Of a stretch of DNA of 64,000 bases, positions 18,316 to 28,567 are shown in pieces; position 1 is the stretch's first letter, and each line of letters opens with the position of its first letter. The DNA is from Candidatus Phytoplasma australiense (GTDB taxonomy: Bacteria; Bacillota_I; Bacilli_A; Acholeplasmatales; Acholeplasmataceae). A program made the position numbers and the translations under genes. The notes beneath the pieces are model-generated. The model made no database searches and was not told the DNA's origin. It worked only from the letters and a program-made list of their open reading frames with translations. The DNA lies in assembly GCA_000069925.1 (NCBI GenBank), contig AM422018.1:496001-560000 (forward strand). Reading direction: 5' to 3'.

Positions 18316-19008
18316 TTATTCATCCGCTTGATTCCAATTTTTTTTAATAATTCCTAAAAGTACAAACATAACAATTAAATAAATAATGGCAAAAACTGCA
18401 TATAAAGGTTTATTTCCAAAATATTCAATTAATTTGTTAATCGTTGGAATAAAATAACGATCTTTAAACATTAATTTGCCAACAACGTTTTCATAAGGAA
18501 TTTTTTTTTCGTCCGAAAGTTGATGATCATTATTATCTCCCCAAGTATAAAGACATTTGTTCTCTGTATCGTTATAAATAAGTCTATGAATAATAATTTT
18601 ATCCTTTTTTGTTGTACTTTTAAAAACAACGATGTCACCATCATTTGGATTATATTCAGTATTTTTAGGATCATTATTAAAAGGTTTTTGTGCTGGTTCT
18701 TTTCCGCAAGCATTATTTTTAAATGCCTTCAAGTTTTTACAATCCCAAACACCTCTCACAAAAACAGTATCACCTATTTCTGAATTTGAACCCATTGGAG
18801 GTCCTTTAATGTATGGTTCCATACTTCCTGAAGCAACATTAAAAAATGAAAAACCTAAATATTTAGGACATTTTTCTTTTAAAAAAACTCTACCTAAAGA
18901 AACGATAAACAAATATAAAAGAAAAATATCTAAAAAAATAAAAACAATTATCTTTTTGATTTTCATAAATTTTAATGGGTTTTTTGTATTTTTCTTAATT
19001 GGTGTCAT
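18316..19008 (-). CDS. sipW: Signal peptidase I, ER/SipW type (Ser-His)
   Basis: About 230 residues. N-terminal membrane helix (KIIVFIFLDIFLLYLFIVSL), then NVASGSMEPYIKG with the nucleophile Ser, DGDIVVFKS, and IIIHRLI where His replaces the Lys of ordinary bacterial signal peptidases. Then YTWGDNN, and a C-terminal membrane helix (YAVFAIIYLIVMFVLLGI). This is the Ser-His type found in ER Sec11 and Bacillus SipW. The ORF is open to 19062, but the extended -10 at 19064 would place the transcript start inside it. I therefore prefer the ATG at 19008; no good ribosome site decides it. It diverges from the giant AAA+ gene. Confidence 0.85.
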   Translation of the reverse strand: MTPIKKNTKNPLKFMKIKKIIVFIFLDIFLLYLFIVSLGRVFLKEKCPKYLGFSFFNVASGSMEPYIKGPPMGSNSEIGDTVFVRGVWDCKNLKAFKNNACGKEPAQKPFNNDPKNTEYNPNDGDIVVFKSTTKKDKIIIHRLIYNDTENKCLYTWGDNNDHQLSDEKKIPYENVVGKLMFKDRYFIPTINKLIEYFGNKPLYAVFAIIYLIVMFVLLGIIKKNWNQADE

Positions 19009-19063
19009 GATAACTTTGCAATTTAATCCCTTTTTTAATTTTTCTTTTTTTATTACTAACATA

Positions 19064-19072
19064 ATTATAGCA
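19064..19072 (-). promoter_or_regulatory. Extended -10 promoter for the signal peptidase gene
   Basis: Minus strand TGCTATAAT, perfect TATAAT with TGN extension. Its expected start site lies about 50 bases before the ATG at 19008, and inside any ORF begun at 19062. No TTGACA-like -35. Confidence 0.6.
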
Positions 19073-19242
19073 TATAAAAGAGGTTTTTAATAAAGGCAAT
19101 TTAATTTAAAAGAATAAAAAAGCAATTTAGTTTAATCCTTTTCTAATTTGTGTGCAGCAATTTGTGTCATTATTTTTTCAAAAGAAAAAATATCTAAAAA
19201 TAATTATATAATATCAATGTTTTTTAATAAAGGACAAAAATA

Positions 19243-19251
19243 TGTTATAAT
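19243..19251 (+). promoter_or_regulatory. Extended -10 promoter for the giant AAA+ gene
   Basis: TGTTATAAT on the plus strand about 190 bases before the ATG at 19444, in the 381-base divergent region. No good -35. The transcript would start near 19258, exactly at an inverted repeat. Confidence 0.6.
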
Positions 19252-19257
19252 TGAATA

Positions 19258-19293
19258 GCGATTTATCATTATTCATTAAAATCATTAAATCGC
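19258..19293 (+). promoter_or_regulatory. Inverted repeat at the predicted transcript start
   Basis: An 8-bp perfect inverted repeat, gcgattta (19258-19265) and taaatcgc (19286-19293), separated by 20 bases. It begins 7 bases after the extended -10 box, so it could be an operator for a dimeric regulator or a 5' stem of the mRNA. The rest of the leader to 19444 is AT-rich. An AGAAAGG lies about 24-30 bases before the ATG, too far for a standard ribosome site. Confidence 0.45.
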
Positions 19294-19443
19294 ATATTAA
19301 AATTTTTACTTCAAAATAAAAATATGTATAAAAAATTATTATATTTTAACAACCTTTTAACTCAAAAATTTTAAAATTAAAAAAAATTATAAAAGCATTA
19401 TTTTTTTCATTAGAAAGGTTTTTTTAAAATATAGTCAACAATA

Positions 19444-22400
19444 ATGAAAACCAAAAATAAAATCTTTACTTATATCACTATTTTATTACTTTTTTTATTT
19501 ATTATAAACATTAACGCTCAAGTAGTATCTAATTATAATAAAGTAAATTCAATTCAAAATATAGATAATTTTGACATTGTTAAAAAATTAAAAAGAACTT
19601 TTCCCGAATTAAGAAATAATAATGAATTATTAAAAAAAATAATTCAAATAATTTCTCAAGAATTACAAAAAAATATTTACAACGAAGACGAAAAAAAAAC
19701 CAATAATTTAACCAACGATTTGTATTTAATAGAAAAATATAATCTTTTATCAGATTTTAGTAGTTCTATTGAACAAACAACAATTGACTTGGATCAAGCT
19801 TTAGTGGTTTTTGTAGGAAATAAAAACGATTATTATAATTATAATTATTATTTAAACGCGAAAAAAAATAACTTTCAAGCTTCTGGGGATTTATTTTGGC
19901 ATTCTTGGACGCCCAAAAATTTTTCTATTGTTTCGAAAACATATTTGCAATTTTTTATTGATAATTACTTTCATTTTTTTCTTCAAGAAACACAAATTAA
20001 CCATCAAAGGGAACAAATTGAAGAACAAATTTCAATTAACAATCAATTAGAAAGCAAAATTGCTGCTAAAGAAAAAGAGTTGCTGGAAAATCAAGCCTTA
20101 ACGGAACAACAAAAAAGAGAATTGCAAAATGAAATTAGTTATTTTCAAAATCAATTAAATGAACAAGAAATAAAAATGAATTCTTTAAAAGCAAATATTT
20201 CTGATTTAGAAACGAAATTAATAACTCAAGAAAGAGAAATCCAAAAAATAACAGATATTAATTTAGTTGAAAAAAATAATTTAAAAACGGAAATCCAACG
20301 TCAAAAAAATTTAATTTCGCATAATCAAAATAATTTCTCCAATTTAGAATCCAGATATTTAATTCTTCAAGCAGATTTGCAAAAGAAAGAAAATGTAATT
20401 AAAGCGCAAACCGCACAACTTCAAAATCAAGAAACACAAATTAACCATCAAAAAGAACAAATTGAAGCACAAATTTCAATTAACAATCAATTAGAAAGCA
20501 AAATTGCTGCTAAAGAAAAAGAGTTGCTGGAAAATAAAACCCTTACGGAACAACAAAAAAGAGAATTGCAAAATGAAATTAGTTATTTTCAAAATCAATT
20601 AAACGAACAAGAAGTAAAAATGAATTCTTTAAAAGCAAATATTTCTGATTTAGAAAAGAAATTATCAACTCAAGAAATAGAAATCCAAAAAATAACAGAT
20701 ATTAATTTAGTTGAAAAAAATAAGTTAAAAACGGAAATTCAACGTCAAAAAAATTTAATTTCGCATAATCAAAATAATTTCTCCAATTTAGAATCCAGAT
20801 ATTTAATTCTTCAAGCAGATTTGCAAAAGAAAGAAAATGTAATTAAAGCACAAACCGCACAACTTCAAAATCAAGCAACACAAATTAACCATCAAAAAGA
20901 ACAAATTGAAGCACAAATTTTAATTAACAATCAATTAGAAAGCAAAATTGCTGCTAAAGAAAAAGAGTTGCTGGAAAATAAAACCCTTACGGAACAACAA
21001 AAAAGAGAATTGCAAAATGAAATTAGTTATTTTCAAAATCAATTAAACGAACAAGAAGTAAAAATGAATTCTTTAAAAGCAAATATTTCTGATTTAGAAA
21101 AGAAATTATCAACTCAAGAAAGAGAAATCCAAAAAATAACAGATATTAATTTAGTTGAAAAAAATAAGTTAAAAACGGAAATCCAACGTCAAAAAAATTT
21201 AATTTCGCATAATCAAAATAATTTCTCCAATTTAGAATCCAGATATTTAATTCTTCAAGCAGATTTGCAAAAGAAAGAAAATGTAATTAAAGCACAAACC
21301 GCACAACTTCAAAATCAAGCAACACAAATTAACCATCAAAAAGAACAAATTGAAGCACAAATTTTAATTAACAATCAATTAGAAAGCCAAATTGCTGCTA
21401 AAGAAAAAGAGTTACTGGAAAATCAAGCCTTAACTGAACAACAAAAAAGAGAATTGCAAAATGAAATTAGTTATTTTCAAAATCAATTAAACGAACAAGA
21501 AGTAAAAATGAATTCTTTAAAAGCAAATATTTCTGATTTAGAAAAGAAATTATCAACTCAAGAAAGAGAAATCCAAAAAATAACAGATATTAATTTAGTT
21601 GAAAAAAATAAGTTAAAAACGGAAATCCAACGTCAAAAAAATTTAATTTCGCATAATCAAAATAATTTCTCCAATTTAGAATCCAGATATTTAATTCTTC
21701 AAGCAGATTTGCAAAAGAAAGAAAATGTAATTAAAGCACAAACCGCACAACTTCAAAATCAAGCAACACAAATTAACCATCAAAAAGAACAAATTGAAGC
21801 ACAAATTTTAATTAACAATCAATTAGAAAGCCAAATTGCTGCTAAAGAAAAAGAGTTACTGGAAAATCAAGCCTTAACTGAACAACAAAAAAGAGAATTG
21901 CAAAATGAAATCAATTATTTTCAAAATCAATTAAACGAACAAGAAGTAAAAATGAATTCTTTAAAAGCAAATATTTCTGATTTAGAAACGAAATTATCAA
22001 CTCAAGAAAGAGAAATCCAAAAAATAACAGATATTAATTTAGTTGAAAAAAATAAGTTAAAAACGGAAATCCAACGTCAAAAAAGTTTAATTTCGCATAA
22101 TCAAAATAATTTCTCCAATTTAGAATCAAGATATTTAAGTCTTAAAGTAGAATTACAAAAGAAAGAAAATGTAATTAAAGCCCAAACCGCACAACTTCAA
22201 AATCAAACAACACAAATTAACCATCAAAAAGAACAAATTGAAGCACAAATTTCAATTAACAATCAATTAGAAAGCAAAATTGCTGCTAAAGAAAAAGAGT
22301 TGCTGGAAAATCAAACCTTAACGGAACAACAAAAAAGAGAATTGCAAAATGAAATTAGTTATTTTCAAAATCAATTAAACGAACAAGAAGTAAAAATGAA

Positions 22401-25400
22401 TTCTTTAAAAGCAAATATTTCTGATTTAGAAAAGAAATTATCAACTCAAGAAAGAGAAATCCAAAAAATAACAGATATTAATTTAGTTGAAAAAAATAAG
22501 TTAAAAACGGAAATCCAACGTCAAAAAAATTTAATTTCACATAATCAAAATAATTTCTCCAATTTAGAATCCAGATATTTAATTCTTCAAGCAGATTTGC
22601 AAAAGAAAGAAAATGTAATTAAAGCACAAACCGCACAACTTCAAAATCAAGCAACACAAATTAACCATCAAAAGGAACAAATTGAAGCACAAATTTTAAT
22701 TAACAATCAATTAGAAAGCCAAATTGCTGCTAAAGAAAAAGAGTTACTGGAAAATCAAGCCTTAACTGAACAACAAAAAAGAGAATTGCAAAATGAAATC
22801 AATTATTTTCAAAATCAATTAAACGAACAAGAAGTAAAAATGAATTCTTTAAAAGCAAATATTTCTGATTTAGAAACGAAATTATCAACTCAAGAAAGAG
22901 AAATCCAAAAAATAACAGATATTAATTTAGTTGAAAAAAATAAGTTAAAAACGGAAATCCAACGTCAAAAAAGTTTAATTTCGCATAATCAAAATAATTT
23001 CTCCAATTTAGAATCCAGATATTTAATTCTTCAAGCAGATTTGCAAAAGAAAGAAAATGTAATTCAGGCGCAAAAAGAAAATATGAAAGATTTTGCCCAA
23101 AATGCTATTTCGAAAATGAATGAATCCCAGAGCAACATAAATAATTCAATTAAAGATTTAACTCAACAAATTATTGCTGCAAATAAACTCAAAGAAGAAG
23201 AAAAGAAAATCATTAATAACTCAAAAAGCCCTAAAAAATTTCAAGTTGAAGTTTCTAAACTACCAACTTTAGGTGAAGTGATTGGTTTTCGTGAAGAAAT
23301 AGAGCAACTCAAAGATTTTCTAAGTTATTTAAAAAACCCTAACAAATATAATAAAATAGGAGTTAGAAAACCTCCAAAAGGAGTCTTGTTGTATGGCCCT
23401 CCAGGAACTGGTAAAACTTTTTTAGCCAAAGCAATCGCCAAAGAAGCCAATTTACCTTTTTTTGCTCTTAATTCAAGTGACTTTTCTAAGTCTTATCTCG
23501 GAGAAGGCCCTAAATTAATTAACGATGTCTTTGAAGAAGCGAGAAAGAAATCGCCTAGCATCATTTTTATTGATGAATGTGAAAGTGTTTTTCGCAGTCG
23601 TATTAGCAATAAAAGTTCGCATTCAGATCATGATAATATGATTGCAGCTTTCTTAACTCAAACAGAAGGGTTTAAAACGGACCCGAAACATCCTGTTTTT
23701 TTAATGGGGGCTACCAATTATAAAGATGAAATTGATTCTGCTATTTTAAGTCGTTTCAATAGACATATTAAAGTAGATTTATTAAATGTTTCAGATAGAA
23801 TTAAATTTATTAAAACTTTAGCGAATTCTTATAAAATAGACATTAGAGCCTACCAATATTTAAATAAAGTGATTGAAATAACGGAAAAATTTGGTGACGA
23901 TACATTGAAAACACAAAGAAAATTAATAGATATTTTAGATCAAGCCGCTATTAAAGCAATCCAAAAGCATGACCATTTAAATATTTTGCCAGTTGATTTT
24001 CAATTTTCTTTATCCACCCAAATGAATCAAAATTTCAATTGGGAAAATCATGAACATAACCAATATTTATTAACAGATTTGGAAAATTTAAAAGAATATA
24101 AAAATATTCCAATTCAACATATATACCGAGATACAAACGCTTTTCATAATAACAAAGGGGATAAATATTTCCAATTTATTAATAATGAACCTCTTTCCTT
24201 TCATCAAAAAATATACAACTCTCGTAATCAAAAAATAAAAATTATTAATTTTTCTAAAAACCGTGAGCAAATTAAAAAATTTTATGGAACTCTTAACTTC
24301 CTTCCTGATGAATTATTAGGTTTTTATTTTGAAGATGAAACCCCAAATCAGGAAGACACTGATATTTATGAAGCTACTACTTTGGAAGAATTTTTAGACA
24401 TTAGGAAAAAAAATACCAAAAAAATTTATTTTATTTGGAAGATTGATAAAATATCGCAAAACATGGATTTTGCTCAAAAATTAATAGAGAATATAAACAT
24501 CAAACAACCTTTTTTAAAAAACCAAAAATTTTTAGAAGAAATTTATTTATCAGCTCTAAGACAAGATATAACTTTTGAAGAAATTCAACAAATAGTTGAA
24601 AACAAGATTAAAGAATTCAAAAATATACTAAATAAAAAAATTAATAATCCAAATATATTTTCAAATTCTTGGTTAAATCAAGAAGAATTAACAACGATAA
24701 TTACAGAAGAAATAGATCAAAATTTTGAAAAACCTTATTATTCTATCAATGAAATTGAAAAAATTGTTTTAGACAACGTCTATCAAAAAATTTTAGAAGA
24801 CAAAAAAACAAAAACCAAAAATAAAATTAACGAATTATTAAATAATTTGCAAATTAATCATCCTTGGTTTTCTCAAGATACAATTACATCTTTTAAAAGA
24901 TTATTATATAATAAAAACAACCAATTATATTTATCGCCATTAAATTTCCAAAATATAAATATGGAAACTATTTGCAATAATTTTGAAAACATCAAAAACC
25001 ATCATCTCATAAAAATAATTGATGATGAATGGGTTAAAAAATTAAATTCTTTTAATTTCTGCCATCCTTCTTTGACCCAAAAAAAAATTAAAAAAATTAT
25101 CACAAACAAAATAAAATCAGAATTATTTAGTCCTGAAACTTCTTTAGAAAAAATTAATGAAGAAATCCAAAAAACAATAGATGAACGCGAAATTATAATC
25201 CTTGATGAATTTCAAAAAGAAATGTCTGAAAATATCGAGCAACTATTAATAGAAAGAGATTTTTATAAAAACGCATCATCAAACCAAATAACGGCCATTC
25301 AAAAAGAATCTTTATCACTGATTAAACAAGAATTAAAAAAAGCTAATTCCAATGAAAACAAAATAAAACAAAAAATAAAAAAATTTATTACAAATTACCA

Positions 25401-25524
25401 AATAACTTCTTCAAACAGTTTATTATCGTATTTTAAAGACAAAATAATACTTGTTGTAGTTGTAGTTGTAGTTGTTGTTTCGATTCTTTTGTTGGGTTTT
25501 GTCATCAGAAAAAGAAAAAAATAA
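19444..25524 (+). CDS. Giant membrane-anchored AAA+ ATPase with seven coiled-coil repeats
   Basis: 2026 residues. Order: signal sequence (about 1-26, KTKNK then [15 protein letters not shown]); a unique region (27-182); seven near-identical 148-residue units rich in Q, N, K, E (183 to about 1210) with strong coiled-coil character; a linker; an FtsH-like AAA+ domain (about 1275-1500) with GPPGTGKT at 1318-1325, IIFIDECES (Asp1377-Glu1378), MGATN and LSRFNRH; then about 480 unrecognised charged residues; then a membrane helix (about 2000-2021, with nine Val in a row) and a RKRKK tail. No HEXXH protease motif is visible. Lysine-rich ends on both sides predict both termini inside and everything between outside. 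Secreted AAA+ proteins are reported for phytoplasmas; this repeat architecture I do not recognise. No ordinary ribosome site is seen. Confidence 0.85.
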   Translation: MKTKNKIFTYITILLLFLFIININAQVVSNYNKVNSIQNIDNFDIVKKLKRTFPELRNNNELLKKIIQIISQELQKNIYNEDEKKTNNLTNDLYLIEKYNLLSDFSSSIEQTTIDLDQALVVFVGNKNDYYNYNYYLNAKKNNFQASGDLFWHSWTPKNFSIVSKTYLQFFIDNYFHFFLQETQINHQREQIEEQISINNQLESKIAAKEKELLENQALTEQQKRELQNEISYFQNQLNEQEIKMNSLKANISDLETKLITQEREIQKITDINLVEKNNLKTEIQRQKNLISHNQNNFSNLESRYLILQADLQKKENVIKAQTAQLQNQETQINHQKEQIEAQISINNQLESKIAAKEKELLENKTLTEQQKRELQNEISYFQNQLNEQEVKMNSLKANISDLEKKLSTQEIEIQKITDINLVEKNKLKTEIQRQKNLISHNQNNFSNLESRYLILQADLQKKENVIKAQTAQLQNQATQINHQKEQIEAQILINNQLESKIAAKEKELLENKTLTEQQKRELQNEISYFQNQLNEQEVKMNSLKANISDLEKKLSTQEREIQKITDINLVEKNKLKTEIQRQKNLISHNQNNFSNLESRYLILQADLQKKENVIKAQTAQLQNQATQINHQKEQIEAQILINNQLESQIAAKEKELLENQALTEQQKRELQNEISYFQNQLNEQEVKMNSLKANISDLEKKLSTQEREIQKITDINLVEKNKLKTEIQRQKNLISHNQNNFSNLESRYLILQADLQKKENVIKAQTAQLQNQATQINHQKEQIEAQILINNQLESQIAAKEKELLENQALTEQQKRELQNEINYFQNQLNEQEVKMNSLKANISDLETKLSTQEREIQKITDINLVEKNKLKTEIQRQKSLISHNQNNFSNLESRYLSLKVELQKKENVIKAQTAQLQNQTTQINHQKEQIEAQISINNQLESKIAAKEKELLENQTLTEQQKRELQNEISYFQNQLNEQEVKMNSLKANISDLEKKLSTQEREIQKITDINLVEKNKLKTEIQRQKNLISHNQNNFSNLESRYLILQADLQKKENVIKAQTAQLQNQATQINHQKEQIEAQILINNQLESQIAAKEKELLENQALTEQQKRELQNEINYFQNQLNEQEVKMNSLKANISDLETKLSTQEREIQKITDINLVEKNKLKTEIQRQKSLISHNQNNFSNLESRYLILQADLQKKENVIQAQKENMKDFAQNAISKMNESQSNINNSIKDLTQQIIAANKLKEEEKKIINNSKSPKKFQVEVSKLPTLGEVIGFREEIEQLKDFLSYLKNPNKYNKIGVRKPPKGVLLYGPPGTGKTFLAKAIAKEANLPFFALNSSDFSKSYLGEGPKLINDVFEEARKKSPSIIFIDECESVFRSRISNKSSHSDHDNMIAAFLTQTEGFKTDPKHPVFLMGATNYKDEIDSAILSRFNRHIKVDLLNVSDRIKFIKTLANSYKIDIRAYQYLNKVIEITEKFGDDTLKTQRKLIDILDQAAIKAIQKHDHLNILPVDFQFSLSTQMNQNFNWENHEHNQYLLTDLENLKEYKNIPIQHIYRDTNAFHNNKGDKYFQFINNEPLSFHQKIYNSRNQKIKIINFSKNREQIKKFYGTLNFLPDELLGFYFEDETPNQEDTDIYEATTLEEFLDIRKKNTKKIYFIWKIDKISQNMDFAQKLIENINIKQPFLKNQKFLEEIYLSALRQDITFEEIQQIVENKIKEFKNILNKKINNPNIFSNSWLNQEELTTIITEEIDQNFEKPYYSINEIEKIVLDNVYQKILEDKKTKTKNKINELLNNLQINHPWFSQDTITSFKRLLYNKNNQLYLSPLNFQNINMETICNNFENIKNHHLIKIIDDEWVKKLNSFNFCHPSLTQKKIKKIITNKIKSELFSPETSLEKINEEIQKTIDEREIIILDEFQKEMSENIEQLLIERDFYKNASSNQITAIQKESLSLIKQELKKANSNENKIKQKIKKFITNYQITSSNSLLSYFKDKIILVVVVVVVVVSILLLGFVIRKRKK
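19990..23073 (+). repeat. Seven tandem 444-bp units inside the AAA+ gene
   Basis: Units begin at 19990, 20434, 20878, 21322, 21766, 22210 and 22654, each exactly 444 bases (148 codons). The last is cut at about 420 bases, where the sequence turns into [11 protein letters not shown]. They differ by only a few substitutions. Units 5 and 7 share private variants (NEINYF, QKSLIS), suggesting recent multi-unit duplication or conversion. 148 residues equals 18 heptads plus 2 hendecads, so a continuous coiled coil is possible. Near-identity makes copy number likely to vary. Confidence 0.97.
25452..25478 (+). repeat. GTTGTA microsatellite coding the C-terminal Val run
   Basis: Alternating GTT GTA codons (three GTTGTA units, then GTT codons) encode nine consecutive valines in the predicted C-terminal membrane helix. 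Length changes of 3 or 6 bases would keep the frame and only lengthen or shorten the membrane anchor. Confidence 0.8.
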
Positions 25525-26351
25525 TCTTGGAAAAAGAGGAAACAATCAAAAAAATAGTATGATAAATTTTCTTGATTTTCGTTTTTTAAACGAGCTTTAA
25601 AGGTCAAAAAAATAATTGTTTTTGGTGGTTAAATTTTATAAGTAAAAAAATATTATAATGTTTCGGTTATTTTTAAAAGAGTCTTTCAATAAGTTAAAAT
25701 AGTTGATGGCAGTCATTTTTTAAATATTTTAAATCTTTCAAAATAAACTTTTTAAGTATATCTTATTTTTTTCAGTTGTTTTTAAAGCAGTTGCGATAAA
25801 TGAAAAAATGAGTCATCAAAAATTAAAACGGATGCTTGAGAAAAAATAGGAAATGGGTATTTTTTTAACTATCTCCTTAACAATTCTTTCCCAAAAAATT
25901 AAATATTTCAAATTTAAATATTTATAGACTAACTTTTTAGTTAGTTTTTTTTATATTTAAATAATATAAAGATTTTAACAAATTTTATTATAATAAATGA
26001 TTTATTTTTATTATCTTAATTTTGATAGATTGTGAAGCGTATGTATTTATGGGGTGTTGATTTTTTTGACATTTTTTTGTTTTAAAAATATTCTTTAAAA
26101 CTGAAATAAATAGATAATTCCATATTTTTTAAAACTAACAAAAAAATAATTAAACTAAAAAAACATTTAATTTTTTCATAATTTAGTAAATGCATGAAAT
26201 ATTTTTAATTTTTATCCCTCTGTTATACATAAGTAAAAAGACATTAAAAAAAATTGCCTATAAATCTCTGCTGATTTTTTAATTTTAAAACAAATGATAA
26301 AAAAATTAAATCCCACTTCTTTGAAAATTAAGTCTAAGATTTTCAAATGAG
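25525..26351. other. Gene-free AT-rich stretch before the tra5 relic
   Basis: 827 bases with no intact gene. Around 25790-25850 a short open stretch (VAINEKMSHQKLKRMLEKK) without a start looks like a decayed coding tail. Around 26140-26200 the sequence (atgcatgaaatattttt and flanks) resembles 53305-53360 beside the third dnaB relic, so it is probably mobile-unit debris. A terminator hairpin lies at 25929. I see nothing else. Confidence 0.6.
25929..25952 (+). terminator. Rho-independent terminator
   Basis: Stem ctaact / agttag (25929-25934, 25939-25944) with a T4 loop, followed by eight T. It is 400 bases after the AAA+ gene, the first plausible plus-strand terminator downstream of it. Confidence 0.65.
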
Positions 26352-26907
26352 ATGCTGAAAAAATTAGGACACTTTTTAAAAATACAAGTTAAAAACGAAA
26401 ATAAAAACTTAATTCAAAATGATTTTCACACTGAAAACCTAAAAGAAAAAATGTCAACTGATTTCACTTTTATTCTTTATGGTCCCAAAGTTAGATTTCT
26501 TTATTTATCAGCAATAATGGATTTTAAAAACCGTGAAATTTAGTGATAAAGCCGACCATAATTTTGTCTTAGAAACCTTAACAGGATTGAAAGTAAGACC
26601 AAATATTATCCTTCACGCCGACCTAGGTAGTGTTTATATTTGTAAATGGTACCGCCAAGCCTTTTTGGATATGGGTATAAAACAAAGTTTTTCTGAAAAA
26701 GCAAGTACCGCCCAAAATGCCCTTATTGAGCCTTTTTGTATCCGTCTTAAATGTGAGACTTTTTATTTAATTAAAAACCGCTTAAAATATTTAACTAGTG
26801 AGAAAGTAATAAAAATTGTTGCTGATTATAACCATAATTATAATCATTCTAGAATGATTAAATACAATAATAATTTATCGCCTTTACAAGCAAGACAACA
26901 AGCATAA
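26352..26907 (+). pseudogene. tra5: IS3-family transposase relic (tra5-like OrfB)
   Basis: Two overlapping frames together read like the DDE domain of an IS150/IS3 transposase. Frame 1 (26352-26543) has KMSTDFTFILYGPK and YLSAIMDFKNREI (first Asp region). Frame 2 (26533-26907) has ILHADLGSVYICKWY (HSDqGsqY region), KQSFSEKASTAQNALIEP (Glu region) and a C-terminal LSPLQARQQA. The frame breaks after KNREI. The N-terminal part and OrfA are gone. tra5 genes are the usual transposase of phytoplasma mobile units. This copy cannot be active. Confidence 0.88.
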
Positions 26908-26930
26908 TATAGTTAAATTTAATAAAAATT

Positions 26931-26959
26931 GGCTCTAAATCATTTAACGATTAAGAGCC
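26931..26959. terminator. Bidirectional terminator hairpin
   Basis: ggctct-aAATC / GATTa-agagcc stem (26931-26941 and 26949-26959) with one A-A mismatch and a 7-base loop. T4 follows on the plus strand and A/T-rich sequence on the other side. It separates the tra5 relic from the convergent minus-strand gene ending at 26962. Confidence 0.7.
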
Positions 26960-26961
26960 TT

Positions 26962-27307
26962 TTAGTGTTGATAATTAATAATGTTTTTATCTTTTAACTT
27001 TTGTGCTTGTTCTTGTAATTTTTTTTGTTTTTCGTAATAAAAAACACTAATGGGGAAATATTTATGAAAATTAATAGTTTTATTAAAATATTTTTCAAAA
27101 TATTCAAAACCAAACCATTTTAAAAGATAAACATAAAAAACCCAAAAATCACCTAGTCTATACCATAAAGAGCCTGGATATACAAATACACCAAAAGTAA
27201 AAAAATAAAGCAACTAGAACCAAAATAATTTGCTTCACCTTCTTTTCTTGTTTCAAGAAAATAGATGCTAACAACAACATCAACGATAACAAAAAAATAA
27301 AAAACAT
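26962..27307 (-). pseudogene. Decayed small membrane protein gene (third in a 3-gene cluster)
   Basis: The ATG at 27305-27307 overlaps the stop of the upstream gene as TAATG. The frame starts MFFIFLLSLMLLLASIFLKQ, then breaks. The remainder continues in another frame as FGVFVYPGSLWYRLGDFWVF and ends EQAQKLKDKNIINYQH. Dropping one base of the A7 tract (27199-27205, T7 in the mRNA sense) joins the two into about 114 residues with two membrane segments. No family recognised. It is a pseudogene unless slippage restores the frame. Confidence 0.6.
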
Positions 27308-27628
27308 TATTTTAGAAGTTCTTTTTTTAAATATTGATGATATATATAATATTTGTCATTATAATGGATAGATTCGCCTAAATCAATATTTTTCAATGTT
27401 TTCCTTGATGTGGATCTTTATAAATTAATTCTTTACCTTGAGATATTTTAAAACCGAGGTAAAAAGGGGCACTTAATAAAATTATACATGAAACAAGATA
27501 AAACGGGAAAGCAATAATTTGATTTTGGGATAAAAATCTATATACATTTTTTGTATATAAAATACAAAAAACGAAACTTGAAATTAAAATTAAAAAAAGA
27601 TGGTTTTTTTGATAATATTTTTTATCAT
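27307..27628 (-). pseudogene. Decayed membrane protein gene (second in a 3-gene cluster)
   Basis: ATG at 27628 with a good AAGGAG site. The first frame ends after 12 codons, because one T is missing from a T7 tract (A7 at 27592-27598 on the plus strand). With T8 it reads MIKNIIKKTIFFLILISSF, a membrane segment, a second membrane segment (FYLVSCIILLSAPFYLGF), and YKDPHQGK. Another single-base gap (T4 at 27399-27402) separates that from TLKNIDLGESIHYND and a stop overlapping the next ATG. About 107 residues when repaired. Family unknown. Confidence 0.55.
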
Positions 27629-27665
27629 AATTATTTCTCCTTAATTTTTTGGATCAATAATTTAA

Positions 27666-28567
27666 CTACCATGAAAATAATTTACTAAAAATATCTTTAA
27701 AACCGTAACAAATATCTTTGCTAGTATTTATAGTAGCTTCTGCGACACCTACAACAGCTCCTTCTGTTAATCTGCCAGTGTTTTTTAAAAGATCCAAAGG
27801 TATTTCAATAGGTTTATAATTTTGGTCGTTTACTCCATTTATAACACCTTCAAAAAAGTTAGTTGGATAATTAACTGCTTTACCAAAAGTTTTAAAAACT
27901 TCTAAACCACTTCTAGCTACATTTCTAACTATTGGAACATCATCTACAATATCAATAGCACCCATGAACAAATATTCGATTTCTCTTATGTTTTGGGAAT
28001 TTTCTAAAACAACTAGGTTATTTGATACCAAATCAGCTGTTAATTGAGAAAGTCTATTATTTACAACCACATTTAAACCTGAAGCTACGAAATTACCTGC
28101 AGACAAGGTTTTAACAGCTTTATTAATTATTTTTTTCTATAAGTTTCTTTGTAATATCTTTCACAAAATTTGTTTTAAAATGTTTTTCAATATCAAAATC
28201 GAAATATTTACCCAATTTCATAGTTGGATTATTATCAACATAATGTTTTAATTTACGCCATTGTAACATTTTTAAAGTTGAATCATCCAAATCAGATTTC
28301 CAAAAACAATACATATGAGGAGAACCATTGCCCAGCCATCTTAAATCAATAAAATCATAATTTTCGTTTCTTTCATCTCTAGTGCCGCCATCAAAATAAA
28401 CTGCTAATAAACCATCATCTGAAGTTTTTTTATAACCAATAAATAGAATCATTTCTAGAAGAATTATAAGAAGGTTTGCTTTTAACATAACCATCAAAAG
28501 AAGAATTAATATTTTCCTTAATATATTGTTTTACTGTGTTTGCATTAGCATTTTTACTTAAAGCCAC
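27666..28567 (-). pseudogene. Frameshifted gene of unknown family (first in a 3-gene cluster)
   Basis: Three frames line up as one protein of about 300 residues. An opening part (VALSKNANANTVKQYIKE) starts at a GTG near 28567 behind GGGGGA. A middle part (28123-28497) holds LLAVYFDGGTRDERNENYDF and PHMYCFWKSDLDDS. A last part (27666-28106) holds SAGNFVASGLNVVVNNRLSQ and DICYGFKDIFSKLFSW. The second break is an A7 tract at 28130-28136 where A6 would give KLIEKIINKAVKTLSAG. The first lies near 28445-28500. I do not recognise the family. The last part has glycine-rich amphipathic stretches. Confidence 0.55.

Noticed and set aside
18632-19090. Open frame on the plus strand opposite the signal peptidase gene
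   Set aside because: It is the complement of a recognised gene with catalytic motifs, has no ribosome site, and its product shows no domain.
19990-23073. Regular repeats considered as a CRISPR array
   Set aside because: Units are 444 bases, contiguous and coding in one frame, with no spacers and no cas genes.
25395-25607. Minus-strand frame with a run of threonines
   Set aside because: It is the complement of the valine-encoding microsatellite at the end of the AAA+ gene.
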